From Macrotis lagotis (lineage: Eukaryota; Chordata; Mammalia; Peramelemorphia; Peramelidae): a stretch of DNA of 64,000 nucleotides. Position numbers and translations under genes: made by a program. This document shows, one piece after another, positions 54,896 through 64,000 of the stretch (position 1 is the first letter of the stretch; each line of letters starts with the position of its first letter). Below the pieces are notes generated by a model. The model had not been told where the DNA came from, did no database searches, and worked only from the letters and a program-made list of their open reading frames with translations. The stretch is from contig NC_133665.1 in NCBI RefSeq assembly GCF_037893015.1, positions 196,700,714-196,764,713 of the forward strand, written 5' to 3'.

Positions 54896-57800
54896 TCCCT
54901 CTCCCTCTCCCTCTCTCTCCCTCCCTCCCTCCCTCCCTCCCTCTCCCTCCTCTCTTCTTTCCTTTTTTCTTCTCTTCTCATCTCCCCCTCTCTTCCCCTC
55001 CCTTCCCCTCTCTGCTCATCTCTTCTAATCTCCCCTCTTCTCTTCTACTTTCTTCCACTTTCTTCTTCTCCACAGACCCTGGGTGAAAGGGACCTCAGAG
55101 GCCATCAAATCTAACCAGCTCATTTGGTAGAAGAGAAAACTGTGTGGGAAGCTAGGAAGTTGTTCAAGATCACACAGCTCCACCCCACCCCCAGGTCTTC
55201 CAGAGTCTGAGGTGTACAGGTCAGGGTAGACAGTTCAAGTAAACATCTTGTCTTCTTGCTGCCACAGCCTCTGGCTATATCCCCATTCATCCACAGTTGC
55301 CTCTGTCAGTGCAGCTGCCATAGAAACCTCAGCAGGTTTTCTGGAAGGTGGACAGAACTGTGCTGGCCAGGAGTCTTCTTTTTTTACTGGGGAAAGTCTG
55401 TCCTGGGGGCCTGGGCCTTGTCCCTTAGGCTCCAAAGGTTTTCCTTTTCCTTCTTTGGTTTCTCTTGCCTTCTCCCTAAGTGTTACTCCTTTCCTAGCCT
55501 GGATTTTGGTGGATTTGGGGAGACCAAGTGAGCCCCAGCTCTGACAGCACCAGCCAGGCCTATATTGCATTTGGGGTCAGCATTGTCCTGAGGTACCTTG
55601 AACTGGGACCCCATGAAGACCCTTTAGGCAAGAAAAGAACATCAAAATGCTTTGTGGGACTTGGTGGGGGCATGGAGGCTCTTGAGACCCCATGAAGCTC
55701 CTTCTCACTGCCTTGTTTTGCCCTGTAGTAATCTTCCCCAATTGTTTTTGACTTCCTGGTGACTAGCTTCTACTTGGGTGCATTGGGATGGTTCTGGGGT
55801 AGACCAAGTATGTTCCAGACTTGCTAGAAGCCATGGATGCTGCAGTGTTGACCCTCCTGTTTGGAAGAGGTCTTGGGAGTGAGTCTGTTCTGAGGGCAGC
55901 CCTGCTGTCGCCCCAGGGACTTTAGAATAAGTGGCACCCTTCCCTGCTCACTCAACTGGAAAGTCCCCAGTGCAAATAAATACTCTTTGTGCCTGACCTT
56001 AGTTAAACAAATAAAATTAAATCATCCATTCAAATATGGGCAAGAGGAGCTAAGGAGCTCTGCAGCTACAGAAACCATATGGTGTGGTTGATTGTTCTGA
56101 GCTATGGCCAGTTAGTCAGTCAACAAGCCTTTATGACTCCATGGCCAGTCAGAAGAAGCAGCATATTCCCAGCTGCAGGGTGGACCCAAGGGCGCCATAG
56201 GTAGCTCCTCCCAGATACCGTGGCCCAAGAAACCTCTCCAAAGAGGGTCTCCTAGAAGTGCTCCAATAACTGGAGAGATTTGAGAATGGCAGAACCAGAG
56301 CAGGAACAAATGACTATTTCAAAGGCTTAGACTAGCTAAAGTCTGGGGTTGGCCAAGGTGCATAACAGGGAAGAAGAATTCATAAAATTAATGGCAATGC
56401 CTCAACCCGTTAAAGTCAGAGAAGACACTGAAACAGGGGGCAGCACTGACAAATCAATCTCTGAAGAATCCAAAGGGTGGGAGATCCTGAGGATGGGAAA
56501 GGGGCAAGAACAACTCTGGACCTAGCAACTATGTGGAAGGCAGTTTGCTTGGAGGAGGGAAGGCATCCTTAAGGGAGATGCAAGGGTGGCCCAGGGACCA
56601 CAGGGGAGGCCTCCTGACCCCAGGAAGGTCCTCTTCAGACTCACCCAAAGGAACAGGAAGATGGGGGACGTTACAGGTCCATGGAAAGTAAGCCATGAGG
56701 AAGGCCTGCCCTTTTGAGATGCTCAGAAATACTAACCTGAAAGACTGACCAAAGTCACAGGGACATACCAAACTGACCTGGACTAGGTGAGGGTGATGAT
56801 CAGAAGGGAAAAGGGTCTGGGGAGTTTGGTTAATGGAACTAGTCCTGGCGGCTGTTTTAGACCTACTGGAGGGGAGGAGGAGTCCTTGGAGGAAGACTTC
56901 CAGGACCATTCTCCTCCTGGATGAGGGGACATGGAACCATGGAACCATGCTCCAGCTAGTTGAGTTTTGAGATTGTCTGGGAATGCTATGTGTTAAACAG
57001 AGTGGTTCTGTCCATCTTTCTAATTCATGGGTCTTTGTCTTTTCTTTTTACACAGGAGGCTCAGATTAGACTAATTGAAATCAGTTAATTAATGAGAGGC
57101 AGTTGTTGTGGGGGGGGGGGGGTTCCAAAGTGTACAGAGCACCAGCCCAGGAGTCAGAAAGACCTGAATTCAAATCCTTCCTCAACCACCAATGAGCTGG
57201 GTGACCCCCAGGCAAGTCCCTTTACCTTTGTCTGCCTCAGTTTCCTCTACTGTCAAATGGGAAACATAAGACCATCTACATCCCAGAATTGCTATAAAAA
57301 TCAAAATAATATGATACACAGTAGAGCCTTAGGAAATGTTTAGGAAAATCCTTTTCAAATGATGTTTCTGGCAGGTTTGACCCAAATGTCTGGCACATAG
57401 TAGGTCTGTCCGTGCTCATTCCCTTCCTTGCCCTCCTCACAAGTAGCTCTTAAACAATGAAGCCCCCTCCCAGGAAGGACCATCTTGAGGGTCTGTGAAA
57501 TGGCTCCAGGAGCCTCTGAGCCTCTGCTCCTGGGGCCTCCCTGATACCTACCTGCTGTCCTTGTTTACCATCATCACAGATGGCTGATGGGGGCAAACAG
57601 GATTGGTGGATTTTGCCAAAAGGTGACTGTCTGGCATGAAGGCTGCAGTCATTTGGGTCCTTGGAAATAGGATCTTGATCAAATACTGGGAGCCTTTGGC
57701 TAAACATTCATGGAGAAGGGGCAGGTGAGGGAAGGGAGGCTCAACCTAGATTCTGGTCATTTTTCATTCAAGGGAAATAAAATCAGGCTAGAATTGACAT

Positions 57801-59002
57801 TTAGATTAGTTTACTAGTCATGAAGAAAAATACTCTAAGTCCATTAAACACAGAAAACAGAAGGGGGGGAAATAGCTGGGGTGGGGGGGAAACACCTGGG
57901 AGAAAACCTCAGGGCTTGGTGTGGGTCCCTACTACACCTCTCTGTCCTAATGCTGCAACTGGGCCCCCTGGGCTAGGGACACTCAGAGAGGAGTGGCAAG
58001 CTCTGCCTCCAACTCCTCTGTTCTGGGGCAGGGGGAGAGAGTGACGGCACAATCATCACTCTTCCTTTTTAGGGTACACTTCTTACTCTCCGTCCCCCCC
58101 CCCACCCCTCTCCAGCCCTGGACTATGTCAGACAGTGAAAATCCCACTCCCACCCCATGGTCCCTCCTCCCTGGATGATGTTTTGAGTCCAGTTCTGGGA
58201 GGTCCATTTAGGAAGGACATTGATAAGCTGGAGAGCATGGAAGGAGAGCAGCCACAAAGGTGAAAGCCCCCAAAAGTGTGAAGGCTGGGCCTGGAGAAGA
58301 GAAGCCTTGGGAAGCCCATGAATACTATTTGAAAGGGGCAGCTAGTTGGCCCAGTAGATAGAGGACAGTCCTGGAGTCAGGAGGACCTGAGTTCAAATCT
58401 TATCTCAGACACTTGATACTTACTAGCTATGTGGAACCTGGGAAAGTCATTTAACCCCATTTCCTTGCCAAAATAAAAAGGCTATTACCTTGAGGGCAGA
58501 TTAAACCTATCTGGTTTGACCCCAGAGAGCAGAATCAGGAGCAATGGGTAGAAGCTTCAACAATACCAATTTAAGTGTGGTCGAATAGCTTCAAACAAAC
58601 ATAAAACAGCTAGTCATTTCCAACACTTCTTTCAACTTTAGGGTTTTCTTGGCAAAGGTACTGGAGGGGTTTTGTCATTTCCTTCTCCAGTTCATTTGAC
58701 AGGAGAGGTACCTGAGGGCAGACAGGGTTAAGTGACTTGTCCAGAATCACTAGGAAGTATCTGAGACTGGATTTGAAGTCAGGAAACATGCCCAGCACTC
58801 TTTGTTCTATGGGGACCCCTTGCCATCCTTCCTAATGGACTGGTTGATGACAGGAGCAAGGGGGGAGATTGTAGATGCAGGATAAGGTTGGATATCAAGA
58901 TGAACTTTCTGATCATTCAAGTGCTCTATAGGACAGTGGCTATCTCTGGAGGGAAGAGATTTCCCCTTTCCTGTAGGTCTCCACACAGCACTTTGAGGAT
59001 AC

Positions 59003-59058
<56 letters not shown>

Positions 59059-60115
59059 CTGGACTAGACAGTCTCTGAGCTCCCCTTTTCACTCCAGGTT
59101 GACAAAAGATCATTTGACAGTTTTCTCAACATCATGTCTCTGTGCATATTTAGAAAAGCTGAATCAGAACAGGCCATGCCAGACTAGCCATGCTTCTTTT
59201 GGAAATGCCATACATATACCCAGCATGTCTTTCAGGGGAAGCTGGGTCTGCTCTACAGGACAGCATGCCAGGGCTCCAGCACCCTAAGATTTTAGCAAAG
59301 GCTCTGGTGATGAGTCTCGAGGAGAAGATGGAGAGATATGGAAGAGAAGAAGGGGCAGGTAGAGAGATCTGGCGATTGTTTACATGTCACTCTGCCATGG
59401 AACTCACTGGAACCAACCTGCTACAGGATCACAAGGAGTCCCCAGTATGGGAACTGCCTCCTCCCCACTCCAGGAGGACTGCAGCCTGTCTTCGAGTTAC
59501 CAGGCAAATCTTGGGGTGTTACTCCAAGCTCTGGACCTTGCCTGGGCTCCCCCCTGTTCAGTATCAGAGTGGAATCTAAGCTCAGGCCTCCCTGCCTGGA
59601 CCATCACTTCCTAGCCCAGACATAGGGAAGTGGAAATGGTCTGAGACTGACCAACCAGGAGCACACTACCACCCTAGCATGCTGTCCAGAGCCAAGGGAA
59701 AGGACGAGAGCTTCCATTAAGGGGTGCTGTCCCAGAATGGAGAAGATCAGAGTGCTAATCCAGACTCCTCCACTTCCTAAAACCCTCAGGATGGAGCCTG
59801 AGGTCAGAGTGGCACTCTTACCTAGTGACGTGATGATCACTGTGAAGCGCGCCTCCCCTCGTCGTCCTGTGATGTTGTTATAGGCACAGCACATGTAATC
59901 CGTGCTCTGGCCAAGGCTGTCTGAAGTCACCTGCAGGTGGGGACCATGCTCGATCACCTGGGTGGAATTGTCACCCTGCTGAATCCACGAGTAAATGTTG
60001 GGGGGGTTAGAGTCTGCAGAGCAGTCAAACCGGACAGCCTCCCCAAGGTCAATGGTGAAGACCTGGCCCACTCTCAGGCCCCTGTCTGAATTGACTGTCA
60101 GTGCATAAGGTCCAT
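49395..60115 (-). CDS. HEPACAM2-like Ig-superfamily membrane protein, 3' half (5' exons outside window)
   Basis: HEPACAM2 is a single-pass Ig-superfamily glycoprotein reported at the Golgi and mitotic centrosomes. Six minus-strand exons join in frame, 5' to 3': 60115-59822, 53203-53084, 52969-52945, 52851-52814, 49925-49852, 49517-49395 (TGA). They give about 224 residues: a C2-type Ig domain (FDCSADSNPP, central YSWI, DYMCCAYNNITG), three N-glycosylation sequons (NST, NIT, NVT), a transmembrane helix (SLAIITGISVFLIVAMSSLF) and a tail with FSGHEDALTDFGIYEFVAFP and GTIYEVIRHIP. Each block aligns to human HEPACAM2 as I remember it, at roughly 60-65% identity over the Ig domain. No stop or frameshift interrupts it. 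The signal peptide, V-type domain and second Ig domain were not found and should lie beyond 64000. It could be the HEPACAM2 orthologue or a paralogue; no symbol is given for that reason. Confidence 0.88.
49852..49925 (-). CDS. HEPACAM2-like exon: cytoplasmic GHEDAL motif
   Basis: 74 nt, acceptor gacttttctttcag, donor AGG|gtgcgt. It encodes GHEDALTDFGIYEFVAFPDP, nearly identical to human, so this tail segment is under the strongest constraint. Confidence 0.92.
51405..51650 (+). repeat. RTE-like LINE remnant in a HEPACAM2-like intron
   Basis: The open frame NCLRKTLQIPWPEKTPDSEG... RVLLGRAGHVVRMPPLPRRL carries the RTE-type series (LRKIL, GHVVRMP). Same family region as 45080-45790. Confidence 0.6.
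51772..51824 (+). repeat. (GA)n microsatellite
   Basis: Perfect GA run of about 26 units inside the intron 49926-52813. Confidence 0.95.
52629..52771 (-). repeat. tRNA-headed marsupial SINE close to a microexon
   Basis: Antisense copy from ggggttaagtgacttgccca to ccaccttgctgcccc, with an imperfect duplicated flank cccaatctt. It ends 42 bp from the 38-nt microexon's donor. Confidence 0.85.
52814..52851 (-). CDS. HEPACAM2-like 38-nt microexon
   Basis: 38 nt coding RPESEYGKARTFSG, matching human RPETEYRKAQTFSG. Acceptor tgtttgtttccttcag, donor gtgagt. The intron between the two microexons is 93 nt. Confidence 0.9.
52945..52969 (-). CDS. HEPACAM2-like 25-nt microexon
   Basis: 25 nt coding (T)IRQKLTG(R), matching human VIKQKLEGR. 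Its acceptor ccccctttgcag is preceded by a (CT)n microsatellite that forms the polypyrimidine tract. Donor is GCAG|gtaaga. Skipping it alone would shift the frame. Confidence 0.85.
52981..53014 (+). repeat. (GA)n microsatellite, (CT)n on the coding strand of the HEPACAM2-like gene
   Basis: Seventeen GA units, separated by a few bases from the acceptor of the 25-nt microexon. Confidence 0.95.
53084..53203 (-). CDS. HEPACAM2-like exon: transmembrane segment
   Basis: Acceptor gctcactgtctccccag, donor A|gtaggt. 120 nt. It encodes GLENVTSKAKS, the membrane helix and the stop-transfer end FLWKKCQPYK, matching human FLWKKYQPYK. Confidence 0.93.
53531..53685 (-). repeat. tRNA-headed marsupial SINE with near-perfect flank duplication
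   Basis: Antisense copy; flanks acttgttttttct (53518) and acttggtttttct (53688) differ at one base. About nine bases of the usual middle (taattattaagtgtctgag) are missing. Confidence 0.88.
54513..54690 (+). repeat. tRNA-SINE, older type
   Basis: gcctagtggatagagcactg, gagttcaaatctgaccttag and tcatctataaaatgggagaa in sense order. Confidence 0.7.
54850..55075 (+). repeat. Long pyrimidine tract: (CT)n, (CCCTCT)n, (CCCT)n, then mixed
   Basis: About 225 bp with almost only C and T on the plus strand, grading from perfect CT units to CCCT units to irregular TCTTC. On the gene's own strand it is purine-only. Confidence 0.9.
57115..57290 (+). repeat. MIR-like / old tRNA-SINE
   Basis: gaattcaaatccttcctcaa, gctgggtgacccccaggcaa, gcctcagtttcctctactgt, aaatgggaaac in MIR order. 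Confidence 0.6.
58336..58485 (+). repeat. tRNA-headed SINE inside the CR1/L3-like element
   Basis: ggggcagctagttggcccag, gaggacctgagttcaaatct, tttaaccccatttccttgcc and an A-rich end. Confidence 0.85.
58628..58812 (-). repeat. Second, older tRNA-SINE inside the CR1/L3-like element
   Basis: Antisense long-type copy: gggttttcttggcaaaggta, tttccttctccagttcattt, gacagggttaagtgacttgt, ggatttgaagtcaggaaaca. Confidence 0.75.
59004..59054 (+). repeat. (GA)n microsatellite
   Basis: GA run of about 25 units. Confidence 0.95.
59822..60115 (-). CDS. HEPACAM2-like exon: third Ig domain
   Basis: Minus-strand acceptor ctgttcttcctccaatgcag, donor G|gtaagag. 294 nt, enters with two bases of a codon and leaves in phase 1. 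It encodes GPYALTVNSDRGLRVGQVFT, the two Ig cysteines (FDCSAD and DYMCC) and VIITSLG. An extra cysteine sits next to the second one (CC), as in HEPACAM2. Confidence 0.93.
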
Positions 60116-60434
60116 CTGCATTGGAGGAAGAACAGAAAAGAGGCAGTGTCTCAGCTGTGTCAAGTCTGGTAGCTGCTGAGCAGCAGCATCTGGGGTCCCT
60201 CCAGCAGAAGGGCCCATTAAACCACCCCATGGTCTGAAGGAGGTGCCCCTTCATGCCTGTCCTGTTGGGGAAGATGAAACTGACTTCCCTGAAAGAAGTT
60301 CATCTTCAGACAAATATCCCCAGGATTTGTTCATTATTATCATCTTTGTGAAGAAAACTACTGGTAGCTAGCATTTATATGAGACCTACTACATACCAGA
60401 CTAAGCATTGTACAGATTGCCTCTCATTAGATCT

Positions 60435-60600
60435 TCTGAAAACCTGGGGTGAGGAAGGGGACTGTCTCCATTTTAGAGTTGAAGAAACAGAGCCAGACAG
60501 GTGAAGTGACTTCCACCCAGCTAGAGAGCATCTGACACCAGATGTGAATTTCAGGTCTTCCTGACTCCGGGCCAGAGCTCTACCCACTGCACCCCCTCAC
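60435..60600 (-). repeat. MIR-like / tRNA-SINE antisense fragment
   Basis: ttgaagaaacagagccagac, gtgaagtgacttccacccag, gaatttcaggtcttcctgac, gctctacccactgcacccc. Confidence 0.65.
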
Positions 60601-61515
60601 AGTTGCACAAAGAATTTCCCCACTTTCTCCCAAAGTGGCAATTGCAGCAGAATAGGCTTCTCCCTAGACTGCTCATGAAAGAGAACTGGATTTCAGCTAC
60701 AAAAATGGGTCCCCATGTGCTTCTAGAGCTTAGGGTGAGCAAGGGGACACTGCTAGCACATAGCTGAGTGACTTTGGCAAGGGCCCCTCCCTCTGGTGCT
60801 TCACTTTACTCATTGGTAAAGTGAGCAGCCAAGGGAACTCTGCCATGCTCTGGCTGCCCATTGTCCCTGTACCAGGGTGGTCTGTGAAGGAATCAGGGGC
60901 AGATCCATCTCAAAAGAATTGATGCCACTCTGTGGACCTAGCCAGGGGGGTCTCATTCAAACCATCCCCAGTGCAGAGCACAAGTTCTCTCAGTCACAGC
61001 TCCCCACCCACCCAGGGAAAGAGGAGAGGAGGCTTCGAGAAACCAGCCAGAACCACTGGAAGAACTCAAGGAAAGTCTCTGAGGCCCTCATTGAGCATCC
61101 ATTGAATGGGTCTCTAACAGCACTCCTGCTCACCCCTCAGAGTGACCCATCATCTCTATTGGCTGAATGCCCCAGGGGAGAAGAGGCAGGGGTTCTCATT
61201 GGACCAGCCTCCTGAGACCCACCTGTCCTTTTCTGCCCTGAGAACATTCAAAAAATGAGCCGCTATCCATTCCAGATAAAGGCTGGCCCCCTTTTAACAT
61301 CTGGATCAGTACAGATCCCAGTGGTAGCAATCTGCCTGGGGCTCCCTGAGCATGACTCTGACAGAGCAAAAAGGTTCAGGTTTGGCAAGGGCAAACTGGC
61401 TGCTCACCCCAGCAAGGAGAGGAGGAAGAGGAGGAGGCCTTGCCTTATGCCCATCCCTAGCATATTAGGCATTAGCCAATGTCCAGTGAGACCCTGAGGC
61501 TAAGAGCTGGAATTT

Positions 61516-61856
61516 CAGGAGAAGAGAAGAAAAGAGAAGAGAGGTGAAGGAAAGAGAGGGAGGAGGAGGAGGAAAGAGAGGAGAAGAGAAGAGAGGAGAG
61601 GAGAGGAGGGGAGGGAGGGGAGGGGTGAGGAGAAAGAGAAGAGAAAAGAAGGAAAGAGTAGGAAGAGAAAAGAAAGAAGAGGGGAGGAAAAGGAAGGGAA
61701 GAGGAGAGGAGAAAAAGAAAAAAAGAGAAGAGAAAGAAGAGAGAAGAGGGCAGGAGAAGGGAGGGGAGAGGAGAAGAGAGAAGACAGGACAAGACAAGAC
61801 AAGTCAAGGCAAGACAGGAGAGAAGAAGACAAGAGAGAGGACATGGGACACAGTTG
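61516..61856 (+). repeat. Polypurine tract (GAGAAGAGAGGAG-type)
   Basis: About 340 bp almost free of pyrimidines on the plus strand, with irregular GAGAAGAGA, GGAGGGGAGGG and later GACAAGACAAG units. On the coding strand of the HEPACAM2-like gene it is polypyrimidine. Confidence 0.92.
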
Positions 61857-63000
61857 ATCACCTTCTTCTCATGGATATTCTCTCCTATGTGGGTGTCCAT
61901 GACACCCTGCTCTCTCCCTCTCTCCTCTTTCTGTCTGTCTCTCTCCCTGCTCCCCCCACCCCCAGTCTGGCTGCTCTTTCATAGTCTCCTCGGATGGCTT
62001 ATTACTATTATATTTTCCACCAAGATTCTGTTCCCCATCGGAGACATATGACCAAAGTTACATTGGGTTTTCTTCTAGAGAATATTGTTCAATATTTGCT
62101 GGGGACCTAGGAGATGTTTTGTGGGAAGTGTATGTCTGCATAGGTCTGATTGGACTGCTTGAATGGATGGGTCCTGGGACAGAAAGGTGGTGGCCTCCTG
62201 CAGGCGAACCATGGGGAAGGTGGCCGGTTCCCTTCTGACTTCTTTATTGAGGGCAACCTTGAGGCTGGATCAGAGAATTCTCAGAGGGATGATAGAGACA
62301 GAAATCTGGCCCTTCTGATTGGTAGTTTTATGTGCTCAGCCATTTGTTGCAGCAGGAATCTCAGGAGTCATTGAGGGGATTCGATCAATCCGGCAAGTTC
62401 TCTAATCTCTTTTATGAGAGGACAGGATGTGAAAAGTGCACCTCCCAGAAAAGTTGGAATGTGCTTTGCCACCTTGTGAGAGGACATAGGGAAGGCTCCT
62501 CTGGCTCTGGGACTGAGAATTGGGTCAATGACTCCTTCCTCAGAGACTATAAAGGTAAGAAAATTGTGCTTCTTTCTTGTTTTCCCCACTGGACTTCCAG
62601 ACAGAGCGCAATAGCAGAGGCTCATTCTAGGATGGGAGGTGGGTAGAATTTCTCCCCTTCCCTAGCAGTTCTCAGCAGGAGCACACAACAGTGTGTGCTT
62701 ATATGACCTTGGGTGGTAGTGGTGGGGAGATACTTCCTGAATCCCAGTTTGGGAATTTTGAACTTTCTAGGTAGGATTATTTGTAATCTCACCTTCTAGA
62801 CTGAGCAGCAAGGAAGCCCAAGCTCTGGGTCTGCTTTGTAGGTGACTGCCAAATTCAGGAATTCCTGAGTCTGACTGATGGGTTGACTAGCTCTGTGGAA
62901 CTGCTCTTTTATCCTCTTTTTCCCATTTGTTGGAAAGAATGGCTTTTGGGGTACAGGAAGGGAAATGAAAGGTCATTTCCATCAAAGAGGTCAACAAACA

Positions 63001-63354
63001 TTAAAAATAAGTGTTGAGTTCCAGCCTCTGAGATTCCTCAACAGTGTGCTTGTTGGGAAGGAGAGATGGGACTCCAGAGCAGAGCATGGCAGCTAATGAA
63101 CCATATACTTCTGGGGCACTAGGAACCTGACTGGAAGGGGAGGCCTTGTTCAGCAGTTCAAGAACATTTATCTTTTGGTGGAAGGTGATGAACTCTTTGA
63201 GGGCTTTATGTTTCCATATTTTTTTTGTGAGCCTCTGCTGAAGGCCTAGCATCCTTTGCATTTTCTCATTTTCTACAGGGTGAAATGAAGGCATTGCATA
63301 CCCACTGCTCATATTAATTGCCTGGGTAGGAGTTGGGGACCCTGATTCCCACAT
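63001..63354 (-). other. Unrecognised 117-codon open frame
   Basis: Minus-strand frame starting MWESGSPTPTQAINMSSGYA and containing MQRMLGLQQRLTKKIWKHKA and LKEFITFHQKINVLELLNKA. The middle looks helical and charged, so it is not obviously random, yet no family is recognised and no splice-site frame ties it to the HEPACAM2-like gene. It may be a pseudogene fragment. Confidence 0.2.
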
Positions 63355-64000
63355 TGGGGTATGAAATTGAACTAAGCTTAGTTTTGGAGACTTTTCAGGA
63401 ATAACATTCCAGGAGCAAGATAGGGAGCAAAAAGAAGTGCATCCTCTTCACTCAGGTCCTCAAGAGGAAAGCCAATCCAGGGGAGTCAGTGGAGTGTCTT
63501 GGAGTAATAGATTTAAAGATGAATAGTCCTAACAACAAATTAATATTTGTATATTATAGAGTAAAAGTCAGAAGTTTTTCCTCCTCCCTTTTGGCATTTG
63601 TCTTCTTCTTCAGACACCTGGAGAACTGGTTCCTTATTATCAACACAATTACACTGCCCCCTGCTCATAGCTTCTCTGGGTCCATATGACCAGCTTATTT
63701 TTCCATATTCATCATCTTTTGCAGCAATCCTACTGCTCCTAGAAGTATGTCTGATGTTGTGACATTAGAGTCACAGGGTTTGTATGAGGGATAAGAAAAC
63801 AAGTTTTTTTCTTCTTCCTCTCAAGTTAACAGATCTCTATTCCAGACTCTGGGTGTCAGAGGGGTCTCTTGCCCAGCTGTCTTTACTCTGTTTACCTCCA
63901 TGCCTCCTCACTGTTTTAGGAGGTACATGCCCACAATCCAACCCATCCCAAATCTGGAAGAGGGTTTTCAGAGCCTTCGTCTCCTCTACTCTGGAGTGCC

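Larger units (their letters stand above)
58186..58985 (+). repeat. CR1/L3-like LINE 3' end split by two SINEs
   Basis: Three collinear pieces: tttaggaaggacattgataa gctggaga...gcctggagaagagaagcc (58205-58320), gaccccagagagcagaatca ggagcaatgggtagaagctt (58520-58558) and aaggttggatatcaagatga actttctgatcatt (58882-58920). They follow the amniote CR1/L3 tail in order. SINEs at 58336-58485 and 58628-58812 separate them. Confidence 0.65.
53204..59821 (-). other. HEPACAM2-like intron between Ig and transmembrane exons
   Basis: 6.6 kb with SINEs (53531, 54513, 58336, 58628), a MIR-like piece (57115-57290), long pyrimidine (54850-55075) and GA (59004-59054) tracts and a CR1/L3-like LINE (58186-58985). 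55100-57100 shows no recognisable feature. Confidence 0.75.
60116..64000 (-). other. HEPACAM2-like upstream intron (continues beyond window)
   Basis: 3.9 kb upstream of the Ig exon on the minus strand. It holds a SINE fragment (60435), a 340-bp purine tract (61516-61856) and an unrecognised ORF (63001-63354). No second Ig domain exon was found, so it should lie further right. Confidence 0.65.

Noticed and set aside
54727-55086. Frames of REREREKE or SLSLPLPL type
   Set aside because: Translation of the long pyrimidine tract.
61465-61984. Frames of up to 146 codons on both strands
   Set aside because: Low-complexity translation of the polypurine tract.
60116-64000. Search for the second Ig domain and signal peptide exons of the HEPACAM2-like gene
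   Set aside because: No minus-strand stretch with the expected Ig cysteine/tryptophan pattern was seen; they are presumably beyond 64000.

Overview
The window reads as vertebrate nuclear DNA, and more precisely as a marsupial genome. Genes are split into short exons with GT/AG introns, and repeats cover much of the rest. The commonest repeat is a tRNA-headed SINE with a purine/A-rich tail, of the WSINE1/MAR1 type known from marsupials (most familiar in Australian lineages such as dasyurids). Fragments of LINE-1, an RTE-like LINE, a second SINE whose tail resembles that RTE, CR1/L3-like LINE and MIR-like elements also occur. The species is an inference; no name can be read from the sequence.

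Three protein genes are supported. (1) 616-4329, plus strand: the last three coding exons of CLASP2, a microtubule plus-end protein, followed by its 3' UTR and an AATAAA at 5509. (2) 10453-35607, plus strand: a complete UBP1 (LBP-1, CP2/grainyhead-family transcription factor). Its 16 coding exons join in frame into 540 codons plus stop, the length of the long human isoform LBP-1b. It starts in a CpG-island promoter with CCAAT, ETS and NRF1 motifs, and its leader holds two overlapping upstream ORFs. CLASP2 followed by UBP1 on one strand is the order also known in human 3p22. (3) 49395-60115, minus strand: the 3' half of an immunoglobulin-superfamily membrane protein closely related to HEPACAM2. 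Six exons are visible: the last Ig domain, the transmembrane segment, two microexons and two cytoplasmic-tail exons. Its 5' exons lie beyond the right edge. HEPACAM2 is not a neighbour of UBP1 in human, so this is either a paralogue or a rearranged orthologue and is the main surprise of the window.

Layout: 1-5530 CLASP2 end; 5531-9380 intergenic, with a ~250 bp inverted repeat (arms 5958-6206 and 6701-6950) and SINEs; 9380-10740 CpG island; 10453-37080 UBP1 with repeat-rich introns 1 and 2; 37080-48700 a gene-poor gap between the convergent UBP1 and HEPACAM2-like genes, holding LINE and SINE fragments and a possible LTR; 48700-64000 HEPACAM2-like gene and introns, rich in (GA)n/(CT)n tracts. 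One (CT)n tract is the polypyrimidine tract of a 25-nt microexon.

No prokaryotic features, CRISPR arrays or functional RNA genes were seen. The three genes do not form a pathway; their proximity is genomic only.
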